From assembly GCA_913776045.1 (NCBI GenBank), contig CAJYOI010000060.1:1-60661 (forward strand): a stretch of DNA of 60,661 nucleotides. Direction: 5' to 3'. Positions 17,578 to 26,024 of the stretch are shown here, piece after piece (positions within the stretch are counted from its first letter, which is position 1; every line of letters begins with the position of its first letter). The notes under the pieces are model-generated. The model was given only the letters and a program-made list of their open reading frames with translations. It searched no databases and was not told where the DNA came from. The DNA comes from an uncultured Sphingomonas sp. (lineage in GTDB: Bacteria; Pseudomonadota; Alphaproteobacteria; Sphingomonadales; Sphingomonadaceae). Both the position numbers and the translations under genes were made by a program.

Positions 17578-18257
17578 GCGTCGGCCCAGCGGCGCAGCAG
17601 GTTGTGATAGACGCCGGTCAGTTCGACCGTCGCGCGGTCGCCCTGGCCCTGTGCCGCGGCCACGCGCTGGACCGCGCGGTCGAGGTCGAACAGGATGCGG
17701 CGTTCGCCGTCGTCGCGAACCATCGATTGTATCCAGAAGAACGACGCGGTGCGCACACCACGCGTGACCGGCTCGACGCGGTGGAGGCTGGAGGCGGGAT
17801 AGAGAACCGCATCGCCCGCCTCGAGCTTCACCCGCTGTTCGCCGAACAGATCCTCGACAACCAGTTCGCCCCCGTCATAGGTCGCGGGATCGTCGAGGAA
17901 GAGCGTGCAGGACAGGTCGCTGCGCAGGCGAAAGTCGGTGCCGCGCTTCAGGCGGATGGCGTTGTCGACATGGACATCGAACGCCTGGCCCCCGGCATAG
18001 CGGTTGAACAGCGGTGGAAAGATCTTGAGCGGCAAGGCGGCGGCGATGAAGATCGGCGAGCGCCCGAGCGCGTCGAGGACGATGCGCGCGGCCTCGACCG
18101 TCGCGGCATCGTCCTCGACAAGTTGCTCGTTGCGCTTGGCGAGCGCTGCTTGGCGGCCGGACGTTGCGTTCCCGTCCGTCCAGCGACCGGTATCGATGAC
18201 CGCGCGGATGTGCGCGACACCCGCGGAGTCGAGGACGGAGGGAATCGCGATCAGCAT
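17574..18257 (-). CDS. piuC: PKHD-type Fe(II)/2-oxoglutarate hydroxylase, PiuC/YbiX family
   Basis: Cytosolic non-heme iron dioxygenase, 227 residues, the usual length. The iron-binding HxD is in [10 protein letters not shown] (around residues 102-104) and the distal His in [13 protein letters not shown], whose Arg would bind 2-oxoglutarate. Genes of this family usually stand next to TonB catecholate receptors (Fiu/PiuA), exactly as here: the receptor gene ends 19 bp upstream. Its function in siderophore use is not settled. It overlaps the PepSY gene by 4 bp. Confidence 0.9.
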   Translation of the reverse strand: MLIAIPSVLDSAGVAHIRAVIDTGRWTDGNATSGRQAALAKRNEQLVEDDAATVEAARIVLDALGRSPIFIAAALPLKIFPPLFNRYAGGQAFDVHVDNAIRLKRGTDFRLRSDLSCTLFLDDPATYDGGELVVEDLFGEQRVKLEAGDAVLYPASSLHRVEPVTRGVRTASFFWIQSMVRDDGERRILFDLDRAVQRVAAAQGQGDRATVELTGVYHNLLRRWADA

Positions 18258-18276
18258 CTGATAACGACTAGCGAAA

Positions 18277-20661
18277 TCAGAAGTTGTGGAACAGACCGAG
18301 CGTCGCCTGACGCCGATCGCCCGGTGTCGCCCAGCCGCCGGTGACGCCGGTCGCAGCGCTGACGTTGTTCCGGACGGCCGTAACGTATTTCTCGTCGGTC
18401 ACGTTCTGGACGTTCAGCTGCACCGTCCAGCGCGAGGCGATGGTGTAGGCGGCAAAGGCGCGGTGGATCAGATAGTCCGGCGTCCGGAACTGCGCGAGTG
18501 TGCCGGCGACCGGCACGTTCGTCGCGAAGGCGCCCTGGTAGTTCAGGCCATAGCCCAGCTCGAGTCCGAACGGCAGCTTGTAGGTGGTGAAAAGGCTGCC
18601 CGAATGTTTCGGCGTCTGGATCAGCTGTTGCCCCGCCTGGAGATCGACGATGCCCGCCGCCCTGTCGCGGTTCGAGATGCTCTGCAGCACCTTGCCGTCG
18701 AGATAGGTATAGTTGGCGAAGATCGTCCAGGCCGGCGTGATGTTGCCCGACGCGCCCAGCGCGATGCCATCGACCCGGCTGCGCCCGTCGAGGACTTGCA
18801 GGTTGGCCGGCAGCGCGAGGTCGTTCGATGGTACGCGGTAGTTGGTGCGTTCGTTACGGAACAGCGCCGCGGTCAGCTCCAACCGGCGGCCGAACAGCCC
18901 GGCCTTCACGCCGACTTCGTAGTTGCGTGCGGTTTCGGGCGCGACGGCGCATGGGTCGGCCGCCCTGTCGGTGGCGGGCACGCCGCACCCCAGGCGCACG
19001 GTGGTCGACGACGGTGACCTGGCGTTGCCGAACCCGCCGTAAAGGCTGACGTCCTGCACCGGATGGAACACCACGCCCGCACGCCACGAGAAAAGTCTTT
19101 CGCGGCTGTCCTGCGGCCGGGCCTGGAGCGCGGTCAGCGCGGTCGATCCCGGCGGTACGAACAGCAAAGGCACGTTGCGGAAGGTCGCTTGCTGATATTC
19201 CCAACGCACGCCGCCGTTCAGTTCGAAGAAGCGATTGAGCTCCAGCGTGTCGAACGCATAGACCGCGACGTTGCGTGTCTCGCCGCGCGAGACGGCGGTG
19301 GTGATGTCGTTGACAGGACCCGTGTAGGTCGTGTCGGGATTGGCGATGGTGATGAGCGGCAGCGGCGACACCGCGTTGCCGTTCGCGGTGCGCAGCAGGG
19401 AGCCCTGACGCAGGGCATAATCCTCGATGGTGCCCGACAGGCCGACGTTCAGGACGTTGCGGAAGCCGCCCTTCGTACCATGCTCCAGCCGCACGTCGGT
19501 CTGGTTGTAGAGTAGCTGGTTTTCCTGATCGCGTACCAGCCCGCGCGGGCCGGAGGGAAGGAAGAAGCCGGCAGGAACCGTCGACGGGCAGACGGTGCCG
19601 ATGGTCGCGCCCGGTATTGCGGTCACCGGCTGGCGCCCGGTCGCTGTGAGGCAGAAGATGCCTTGCGGCGCCGACGTGACGCTAGATTGGCCGACACGCT
19701 GCCAGCGGGTCAGGTTGCGCACGCTCGCGCCATCGCCGAAATCATGGCGGAAGGTCGCGGTCAGGCGATCGACCGTGATGTCCTGGCGGTCGAGATTGAC
19801 GATGCCGTAATAGCCGCTGCGCCTGAATTCCGGCACGAAGCCGTCGAACAGGCCGTTGTCGAAATAGGGCACGCCATAGACGGGCACGTTGTTGTCCTGC
19901 TGATGGACATAGCTGAGTGTCAGGCTGGTCGGGCCAGCGATGCCGATCGTCACCGATGGCGCGACGCCCCACCGCTTGAAGCGTTCGACATCGCGGCCGG
20001 GTACGTCGTTGTGATGATAGGCCGCATTCAGGCGCACCGCGATCAGGTCGCTTACCCGAACGTTGCTGTCGATCGCGGCGCGATAGTAATCGTCGGTTCC
20101 GACCGCGCCTTGCGCGATCGTCAGTGTGTCGGTGGTCGGCACCTTGCTGACCAAGTTGATCGTGCCGCCGACGCTGCCTGATCCGTTGAAGACGCTGTTC
20201 GCACCATTGTACACTTCGACCTGCTGCAGGTTGAACGGGTCGGTGCGGCTGTACTGCGCACTGTCGCGCACGCCGTCGATCGTGACGTCGTTGTTCGCGG
20301 AATAGCCGCGCAGGTTGATCGAATCACCATAGCCGCCGCCGCCTTCGCCGGCGCCGAAGGTGATGCCGGGGATGGTCTGAAGCACGTCGCGCAGCGTCTG
20401 CAGGTTCTGCTTGCGGATGGTCTGTTCGCTGACGACCGTTATCGTCTGCGGGGTGTCGATGATGGCGGACGTCGCCTTCGGGCTCTCGACGCCCAGCGGT
20501 GCACCGGACTTCTGACCGGTCACGACGACGTCGCGTTCGCCGGTGCTGGTCTGGGCGGCGGTGCGTGTCGCGACCGGGGTCGACGTGTCGTCGATGGTGG
20601 CCGCCGCAGCAGGCGCGGTCGCGAGAAAGCCTACGCAGCCGAGCGCGATATACGATTGCAT
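18277..20661 (-). CDS. fiu: TonB-dependent catecholate siderophore receptor (Fiu/PiuA-like)
   Basis: Outer-membrane receptor of 794 residues. A signal peptide ([16 protein letters not shown]) precedes a plug domain with [19 protein letters not shown], followed by [19 protein letters not shown] and the [19 protein letters not shown] block of siderophore-receptor plugs. The C-terminal barrel ends in a final aromatic residue (LGLFHNF). The segment [19 protein letters not shown] matches the Fiu subgroup. First gene of the downstream iron/flavin operon. Two Fur-like inverted repeats lie 30-77 bp upstream of the start codon, so iron repression is likely. Confidence 0.92.
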   Translation of the reverse strand: MQSYIALGCVGFLATAPAAAATIDDTSTPVATRTAAQTSTGERDVVVTGQKSGAPLGVESPKATSAIIDTPQTITVVSEQTIRKQNLQTLRDVLQTIPGITFGAGEGGGGYGDSINLRGYSANNDVTIDGVRDSAQYSRTDPFNLQQVEVYNGANSVFNGSGSVGGTINLVSKVPTTDTLTIAQGAVGTDDYYRAAIDSNVRVSDLIAVRLNAAYHHNDVPGRDVERFKRWGVAPSVTIGIAGPTSLTLSYVHQQDNNVPVYGVPYFDNGLFDGFVPEFRRSGYYGIVNLDRQDITVDRLTATFRHDFGDGASVRNLTRWQRVGQSSVTSAPQGIFCLTATGRQPVTAIPGATIGTVCPSTVPAGFFLPSGPRGLVRDQENQLLYNQTDVRLEHGTKGGFRNVLNVGLSGTIEDYALRQGSLLRTANGNAVSPLPLITIANPDTTYTGPVNDITTAVSRGETRNVAVYAFDTLELNRFFELNGGVRWEYQQATFRNVPLLFVPPGSTALTALQARPQDSRERLFSWRAGVVFHPVQDVSLYGGFGNARSPSSTTVRLGCGVPATDRAADPCAVAPETARNYEVGVKAGLFGRRLELTAALFRNERTNYRVPSNDLALPANLQVLDGRSRVDGIALGASGNITPAWTIFANYTYLDGKVLQSISNRDRAAGIVDLQAGQQLIQTPKHSGSLFTTYKLPFGLELGYGLNYQGAFATNVPVAGTLAQFRTPDYLIHRAFAAYTIASRWTVQLNVQNVTDEKYVTAVRNNVSAATGVTGGWATPGDRRQATLGLFHNF

Positions 20662-20690
20662 GTGTGTGATCCCCTTTGGCCGCTCAGCTA

Positions 20691-20738
20691 TTGCGAGTCG
20701 GTCGCAGTGTCAACGCAAATGCGAGTCGTTATTGATAA
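20691..20738 (-). promoter_or_regulatory. Putative Fur-type operator pair upstream of fiu
   Basis: Two related elements stand close together. TGCGA-N5-TCGCA (20692-20706) is a perfect inverted repeat, and AAATGCGAGTCGTTATTGATAA (20717-20738) repeats the TGCGAGTCG core in an AT-richer setting. Their location just upstream of a siderophore receptor suggests iron-responsive control by Fur or a related repressor. The match to published Fur consensus sequences is partial. Confidence 0.45.
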
Positions 20739-21043
20739 GAAGCGAGGTGTCTTTTCCGTATGCTGGCGCTCTCCCGTAAGGGCTGCACTGGGAAGAAGAG
20801 TATCGGAATCGATCGGCTAGGGCGCTGTTGAAGCGCGAAACCCCAATCATGGTGGCGGGGATGGGTGCATCGTCTTCGCGGGGCGATGCCGTGTGGACGG
20901 TGCCGTCAGCTTCCCACTGGACCGAGCGCAGGTGCAGAAAGCCGATGCGGTCACCCGGCCGGCGGTCAGCGAACGCGCGCAGCCGCGGGCGTGGGAGCGC
21001 CGCTTCGGACGCCGCTCGGCGATTCAGACCGGGCGGCGTGTCG
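20739..21043. other. Intergenic stretch with an unassigned open frame
   Basis: About 300 bp between the fiu promoter and the stop of the peptidase-permease gene. On the minus strand a frame without a start (about 20820-21049) is open and reads RRPGDRIGFLHLRSVQWEADG among others. It could be a decayed gene end, but no family was recognised. A terminator for the peptidase-permease gene is not obvious. Confidence 0.3.
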
Positions 21044-24000
21044 TCATGTGACGGGCACGACGTTGTCGTCGCCGTTGCGGTCGATGTAGAAATTGTACGG
21101 GTCGATGCCGGCGAACGCCGGGCGGCGAGTCGAGACGATGCGGATCTGCTGTTTGCCCGACCGGATCGGACGACGCTCGACCAGGATCACGTCCTTCGCC
21201 GCGAAGGCGCCGAGGCCAGGGCGGGCGTCGAACAGGCCGATGTTGATCCGGTCGTCGAGCGGCGCGGCGCGTTCCTTGCCGGTGCCGTCGGCATAATATT
21301 TGGTGGCATCGACTTTCAACACCGTCTCGAAATTGCCGTCGGGCAGCTTGCGCGTCGTCGCGCCCGTCGCCTTCAGGTCGTAGATCGTGATGCGGGTCAG
21401 CAGGTCAAGCACCAGTTCGCGCTCGGCGGGCGTGCGGGCGAGTCTAAGGAAGCCGTCGACCAGATCGGTCGAGCGGGCATAGGGCGCACCCTTGAAGCGG
21501 TAGCGGTCGAGCAAGGTGCGGAGCATCGCGTTGACGCGGTCCTCGCCCAAGCGGTCCTGGAGCAGGTACATCACCAGCGCCCCCTTGCGATAATGGATGT
21601 GGGGCTGGTTCTCGACGCGGTTGAGGGGCAGTTCCTCCAGCTTTTCGCCGCCACGGCTGCGCAGGTAATTGTCGAGTTCGTACTTCAGGAAGCGGCGGAT
21701 CTTGTCCTCGCCGTGGGTGTGCTTCATGACCATCAGCGCGCCGTACTGGGCCATCGTCTCGACCAGCAGTGTGCCACCCTGCATGTCGGCGGAGATCAGC
21801 TGGTGCGCCCAATATTGGTGCGCGAGCTCATGCGCGGTGACGTAGCCGACGTAGTCGATCGCATCCGCCGGACGGGTATCGGCGACGAAACCGATCCGCT
21901 CCGAATAGGGGACCGTTCCCGCGAACGCTTGGGCGAAGGTCGCGTAGCCCGGGAATTCCAGGATGCGGGCATAATCGAACTGATAGGGCCCGAACGCACG
22001 CCGGTAATAGGCGAGCGAATCGCGCATCGCCGTCAGCATGCGGTCGACGTTGTAGGCGTGCTTGGGGTGGTGGAAGACGCTCAGCCTGACGCCATCCGCA
22101 TTCAGCGACTTCTCCGCATAGTCGGCCGACTGGACCGAGAAGAAGGCGAGGATCGGCGCGCCCGACACGAAATGCGCGGTACGACGGCCGTTGGCGACGT
22201 TGTCCGACACCTTGCGGCCCGGCGCGATCGGGGTCTGGCCGGCATCGGTCGTGACGGTGATGTCGGAGCGCACCCAGCTGATGTTGCCGACATAGTTGCG
22301 GCGGGTCGCGGACAGATCCTCCAGCTTCGCCGGGCGCAGTTCGGGCGTCAGGCCATATTGGCGACGCTTGACTCGGTCGGTCAGCAGGTTGCTGCGGTCC
22401 ATGCCGATCTGCGGAGCGATCGCGAAATTGTTGAGGAAGGTGCCGTTGGCGACGACCTGCGTATCGTCCTGATTGGCACGCAGGCCCTGCTGCTGCCGCT
22501 CGGTCGTGAAGGCGATCGTGCCCGTCGCGCCGGGCGCGAGGGGGCGGTCGAAGCGGTAGATGCGATATTGGTTGGCGGCATCGTCCGACACCAGCCGCGC
22601 GCCTGGAATAGATACTTGCGTCAGGCGGGTCAGGTCGTTGGCGAGGCGCAGGTGGAGATCGCCGAGCGGCGCGCCGGTGTCGTTGACGAAGCGGTATGTA
22701 CCCCGGGTTTCGGCCCGGCGTTGCTCGGGGTAAAGCTGCACTGCCAGCGTGATGTCGGTCAGCGACGGCTGGCGCAGCGTTTCGTAGCGCAGATATTTCT
22801 TCTCATACGCCGCCAGTCGCGCTTCCTGCTCGTCCTGCGTGCGATAGGTGTTGAGGACGTTCATGTTCCAGAATAGCCAGCCACCGGTGACCGCGAACAC
22901 GGCTAGCGACACACCCAGGATCGCACCGGCGGGGCTCGCCAGGCGGCGGGGCAGGCGCTTCAGGCGCGGCAACAGCTTCGTCTCGGTCCCGCGGCGCCAC
23001 AGCAGGTGCGCGAGCGTCGCCAGCGCAACCGCGAACGCGCCCCAATAGAGCCGCAGCCACCAGCCCGCCGGCCCGCCGATCTGCGCGCCGTTCATGTCCG
23101 ACAGCTGCTGCCGCCCGGTCGCGCCGTAATTGTACAGCGGATGTTCGAACCCGATGTTGGTCAGCGTGATCGTCGCGACCAGATAGACCGTCATGATCCC
23201 CCAGCCGACGTATTTGTTCGGGCTCAAAGCCTGAACGAAGACCGCCAGCACCGCGAGGATCGCCATGTCGACGCCCAAGGGCAGCAGATACCAGGCGACA
23301 TACTGCCCAAGCGCGACTTCGGTCTGCCCGCGCGACAATTGGATCAGGATCGCGGCGACGACCGACACAGCGATGGTGGCGAACAGCACGCCGGTCACCG
23401 CCAGCGTCTTGGGCAGCATATACGCCCAGTTCGGCAGCGAGGTCGCATCGACGATCTCGTGCATCTTGCGCTCGCGGTCGCGCCAGACGAGCTCGCCCGA
23501 GTAATAGATGGCGATGATCAGCGGGATCAGGCTGAATGCGCCCTGCAACGTCTGGATCAGCAGGAAGGTCAGCGGACGCGCCTGGGTGCCGTAGATCTCG
23601 TTGGCGAACAGCAGCCCGCCGGTCGCGTTGAACAGGCCGACGATCAGCAGGACGATGAACGCCGGACTGCGGAACACCAGCCGCATCTCGAATGCGGTGC
23701 GCGCGGCGAAACGCGCCCAGCCGGCCTGCGCGGGGCGGGGGGCAGGCAGGATAGTGACGATGCTCGGGGCGGTCGCGGCGAGCTTCGCCTCGCGCTTCGC
23801 CTGCTTGCGCAGCTTGCGCTTGGACGCGCCACGTTCGGAAAAGGTGAAGCGGGCGTAGGCGACGGCAAGCGCGCCGAAGCCGATCGCGATCCAGAGCAGC
23901 CGGTTGCCGATCAGCATCGACGTCAGCGTCGGCGTCGCGGTGTTCGACTCCGCCGCGGTCCAGTACCGCACGACGTTGGCGATGGCGGCCGCCCCGAACG

Positions 24001-24628
24001 GCTCGAACCAGCCGGCGGTCTCACGCAATTCGGGCTTCGACCGGATGAAGGTGTTGGCGACGACCCACAACACCAGCAGCACGACGACGCCGAGGTAGCT
24101 GTACATCATCGATCGCGTCATCGTCGCCACCGCGAAGAAGATCGCCGAGGTGATGAACAGGTTCGGCAGTGCGATGACGAGATAGGCGAAGGCGTAGGCG
24201 CCCAGACGGTTCGGCCCCAACGTCTCGGCATCGACCCACGGCATGAACGACCCGAGCCAGATGGCAAAGGGCACGACCAGGAAGGCGATCGCCGCGGCCA
24301 GGAAGGCGCCCAGGAAGCGCGCCATCAGATAGTCGAACTTGGTGACCCGCGTGGAGCGCACCATCGGCCCGAAGCCGCTTTCATCGTCGCGCACGATCAC
24401 GTTCGCCACGAACGCGGTCGTCACGAACATGAAGAACAGCGACAGGATCAGGTGGGTCTGCGCAATCGCGACCGGCGCGTTCTTGTGGATGTTGCCGCCC
24501 GCGCCGATCTGGATCTGCTCGACGGTTGCCGCCCCGAAGGTCAGCAGGAAGAACAGGATGGATACGACCCAGAACACCGGGTTGCGCAACTGGTAGCGGA
24601 GCTCGAAGGCCGCGATCTTGCCGAACAT
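21044..24628 (-). CDS. ABC transporter permease fused to M1 aminopeptidase
   Basis: A 1194-residue chimera. The ATG at 24628 (MFGKIAAFELRYQLRN) is preferred over the upstream one, which lies within the ATPase gene. Two sets of ABC-2-type membrane helices (about residues 15-300 and 350-620) are followed by a long periplasmic M1 metallopeptidase part. That part carries the zinc motif HELAHQYWAH (HELAH at 933-937) and the downstream Glu in LVETMAQYGAL. The family is known as ABC permease/M1 family aminopeptidase, paired with a dedicated ATPase, as here (13-bp gap). What is transported or cleaved is not known. Confidence 0.9.
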   Translation of the reverse strand: MFGKIAAFELRYQLRNPVFWVVSILFFLLTFGAATVEQIQIGAGGNIHKNAPVAIAQTHLILSLFFMFVTTAFVANVIVRDDESGFGPMVRSTRVTKFDYLMARFLGAFLAAAIAFLVVPFAIWLGSFMPWVDAETLGPNRLGAYAFAYLVIALPNLFITSAIFFAVATMTRSMMYSYLGVVVLLVLWVVANTFIRSKPELRETAGWFEPFGAAAIANVVRYWTAAESNTATPTLTSMLIGNRLLWIAIGFGALAVAYARFTFSERGASKRKLRKQAKREAKLAATAPSIVTILPAPRPAQAGWARFAARTAFEMRLVFRSPAFIVLLIVGLFNATGGLLFANEIYGTQARPLTFLLIQTLQGAFSLIPLIIAIYYSGELVWRDRERKMHEIVDATSLPNWAYMLPKTLAVTGVLFATIAVSVVAAILIQLSRGQTEVALGQYVAWYLLPLGVDMAILAVLAVFVQALSPNKYVGWGIMTVYLVATITLTNIGFEHPLYNYGATGRQQLSDMNGAQIGGPAGWWLRLYWGAFAVALATLAHLLWRRGTETKLLPRLKRLPRRLASPAGAILGVSLAVFAVTGGWLFWNMNVLNTYRTQDEQEARLAAYEKKYLRYETLRQPSLTDITLAVQLYPEQRRAETRGTYRFVNDTGAPLGDLHLRLANDLTRLTQVSIPGARLVSDDAANQYRIYRFDRPLAPGATGTIAFTTERQQQGLRANQDDTQVVANGTFLNNFAIAPQIGMDRSNLLTDRVKRRQYGLTPELRPAKLEDLSATRRNYVGNISWVRSDITVTTDAGQTPIAPGRKVSDNVANGRRTAHFVSGAPILAFFSVQSADYAEKSLNADGVRLSVFHHPKHAYNVDRMLTAMRDSLAYYRRAFGPYQFDYARILEFPGYATFAQAFAGTVPYSERIGFVADTRPADAIDYVGYVTAHELAHQYWAHQLISADMQGGTLLVETMAQYGALMVMKHTHGEDKIRRFLKYELDNYLRSRGGEKLEELPLNRVENQPHIHYRKGALVMYLLQDRLGEDRVNAMLRTLLDRYRFKGAPYARSTDLVDGFLRLARTPAERELVLDLLTRITIYDLKATGATTRKLPDGNFETVLKVDATKYYADGTGKERAAPLDDRINIGLFDARPGLGAFAAKDVILVERRPIRSGKQQIRIVSTRRPAFAGIDPYNFYIDRNGDDNVVPVT

Positions 24629-24641
24629 GCGGGCGCTCCCC

Positions 24642-25535
24642 TTACGCGGCTTGCGCGGGTGCGGGGCGACGCGAGTGGGCGAGCGTGGAAAAATACACGT
24701 CCTCCAAGCCGCCATCGACGGAGGTAAATCCGTCACCGGGGTCGCCGTCCGACAGGATGTGGACGATGGTGCGACCGGCGAACAGGCGGGTCGAAATAAC
24801 TTCGTAGCGGGCGCGGACGGCGTCGAGGTCGTCGCGCGCGATCGTCTTGGCCCAGACGGTCCCGCGCGAGCGCTGAATCAGTTCGAGCGGCGCGCCTTCC
24901 AACTGGATGCGTCCGCCCGCCAGCACCGCCATGCGCGGGCAGAGGTCGGCGACGTCCTCGACGATATGGGTCGACAGGATCACGACGACATTCTCGCCGA
25001 TTTCCGCGAGCAGATTGAGGAAGCGGTTGCGCTCTTCCGGGTCCAGCCCCGCGGTCGGTTCGTCGACGATGATGAGTTCGGGATTGCCGATCAGCGCCTG
25101 GGCGATGCCGAAGCGCTGCCGCATGCCGCCCGAAAAGCCCGCGATGGCCTTCTTGCGGACGGTCCAGAGATTGACCTGGTTCAGCAGCGTCTCGACCGTG
25201 TCCTTGCGTTCCTTGGCCGAGGCGATGCCCTTGAGAACCGCCATATGGTCGAGCATGTCGTAGGCGGACACGCGCGGATAGACACCGAAATCCTGCGGCA
25301 GATAGCCGAGCCGCTCGCGCAGCCGCTCGGGCTGGGCGATGATGTCGATGTCGCCGAAGATGATGCGGCCCGACGTCGGCGTCTGCAGCGTCGCGACCGT
25401 CCGCATCAGCGTCGATTTGCCCGCGCCGTTGGGCCCGAGCAGGCCGAACATGCCCTTCGGGATCGTCAGCGTGACATCATCGAGCGCGCGGGTTCCGTTG
25501 CCATAGACATGGCTCACCGACGTCAGTTCCAACAC
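24642..25535 (-). CDS. ABC transporter ATP-binding protein, partner of the permease-peptidase
   Basis: A 297-residue ATPase with all motifs: Walker [11 protein letters not shown] (about 34-43), Q-loop in YLPQDFGVYP, signature FSGGMRQRF, Walker B LIIVDEPTAGLDP and the switch His in ILSTHIVED. It starts MLELTSVSHVYGNG. The C-terminal 80 residues form the extension usual in the CcmA-type ATPases. The gene is followed 13 bp later by the permease-peptidase, so it is the first gene of a two-gene operon; 189 bp of non-coding sequence upstream should contain the promoter. Confidence 0.92.
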   Translation of the reverse strand: MLELTSVSHVYGNGTRALDDVTLTIPKGMFGLLGPNGAGKSTLMRTVATLQTPTSGRIIFGDIDIIAQPERLRERLGYLPQDFGVYPRVSAYDMLDHMAVLKGIASAKERKDTVETLLNQVNLWTVRKKAIAGFSGGMRQRFGIAQALIGNPELIIVDEPTAGLDPEERNRFLNLLAEIGENVVVILSTHIVEDVADLCPRMAVLAGGRIQLEGAPLELIQRSRGTVWAKTIARDDLDAVRARYEVISTRLFAGRTIVHILSDGDPGDGFTSVDGGLEDVYFSTLAHSRRPAPAQAA

Positions 25536-25724
25536 TTAGCTTCTCCCCCGAGTCGGATCCAAGTGTAGCGGGCGTGTTGGCTTTGTAAAACACTCGTGCG
25601 TTAAATTGGTTCGAATTTCGGGGACTGAGGATTCAGGGTAGGAGAGGGTGCGCCCGCCTCGGCGGTGGCCAAACGGGGTGCGGCGTCGACGTCGCCACCC
25701 GGCAGAGCTTCGTATCACCGCAGG

Positions 25725-26024
25725 TCAGCCGACCAGCGCAGGCAATGCCCCGAACAGGATAGCGAGTGCGGTGACACTGGCTGCCAGCGTGAAGATGCGA
25801 CCTTCACGAACCCCCTGCTGACGGGGGACGCGCACGCGCCACAGACTCGCTAGCGCGCTGACCGCCGCGACGGTCGCGACCAGCGCGATCCAGCGGGCCG
25901 CGGCGTGATCGGGGAAAATGCTGCTTGCGCCCCACAGGACCGAGAAATGCACCGCCCAAATCGCAAAGGCCCAGGCGGCGCCGGGCCAGTCTGTCGTCTC
26001 GCTATACGGGCCCGGCATCGTCAC
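25725..26024 (-). CDS. Small membrane protein at the end of the oxidase operon
   Basis: Unrecognised 99-residue protein with three predicted helices (AAWAFAIWAVHFSVLWG, IALVATVAAVSALASLW and TLAASVTALAILFGALPAL). The GTG start at 26024 overlaps the TGA of the subunit I/III gene (GTGA); an ATG two codons later is an alternative. Its position suggests a small accessory subunit or assembly helper of the caa3-type oxidase. A far longer ORF in the same frame is antisense noise within the subunit I/III gene. Confidence 0.7.
   Translation of the reverse strand: MTMPGPYSETTDWPGAAWAFAIWAVHFSVLWGASSIFPDHAAARWIALVATVAAVSALASLWRVRVPRQQGVREGRIFTLAASVTALAILFGALPALVG

Noticed and set aside
20828-24727. Long plus-strand frames (682 and 573 codons)
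   Set aside because: Shadows of the permease-peptidase gene on the other strand.
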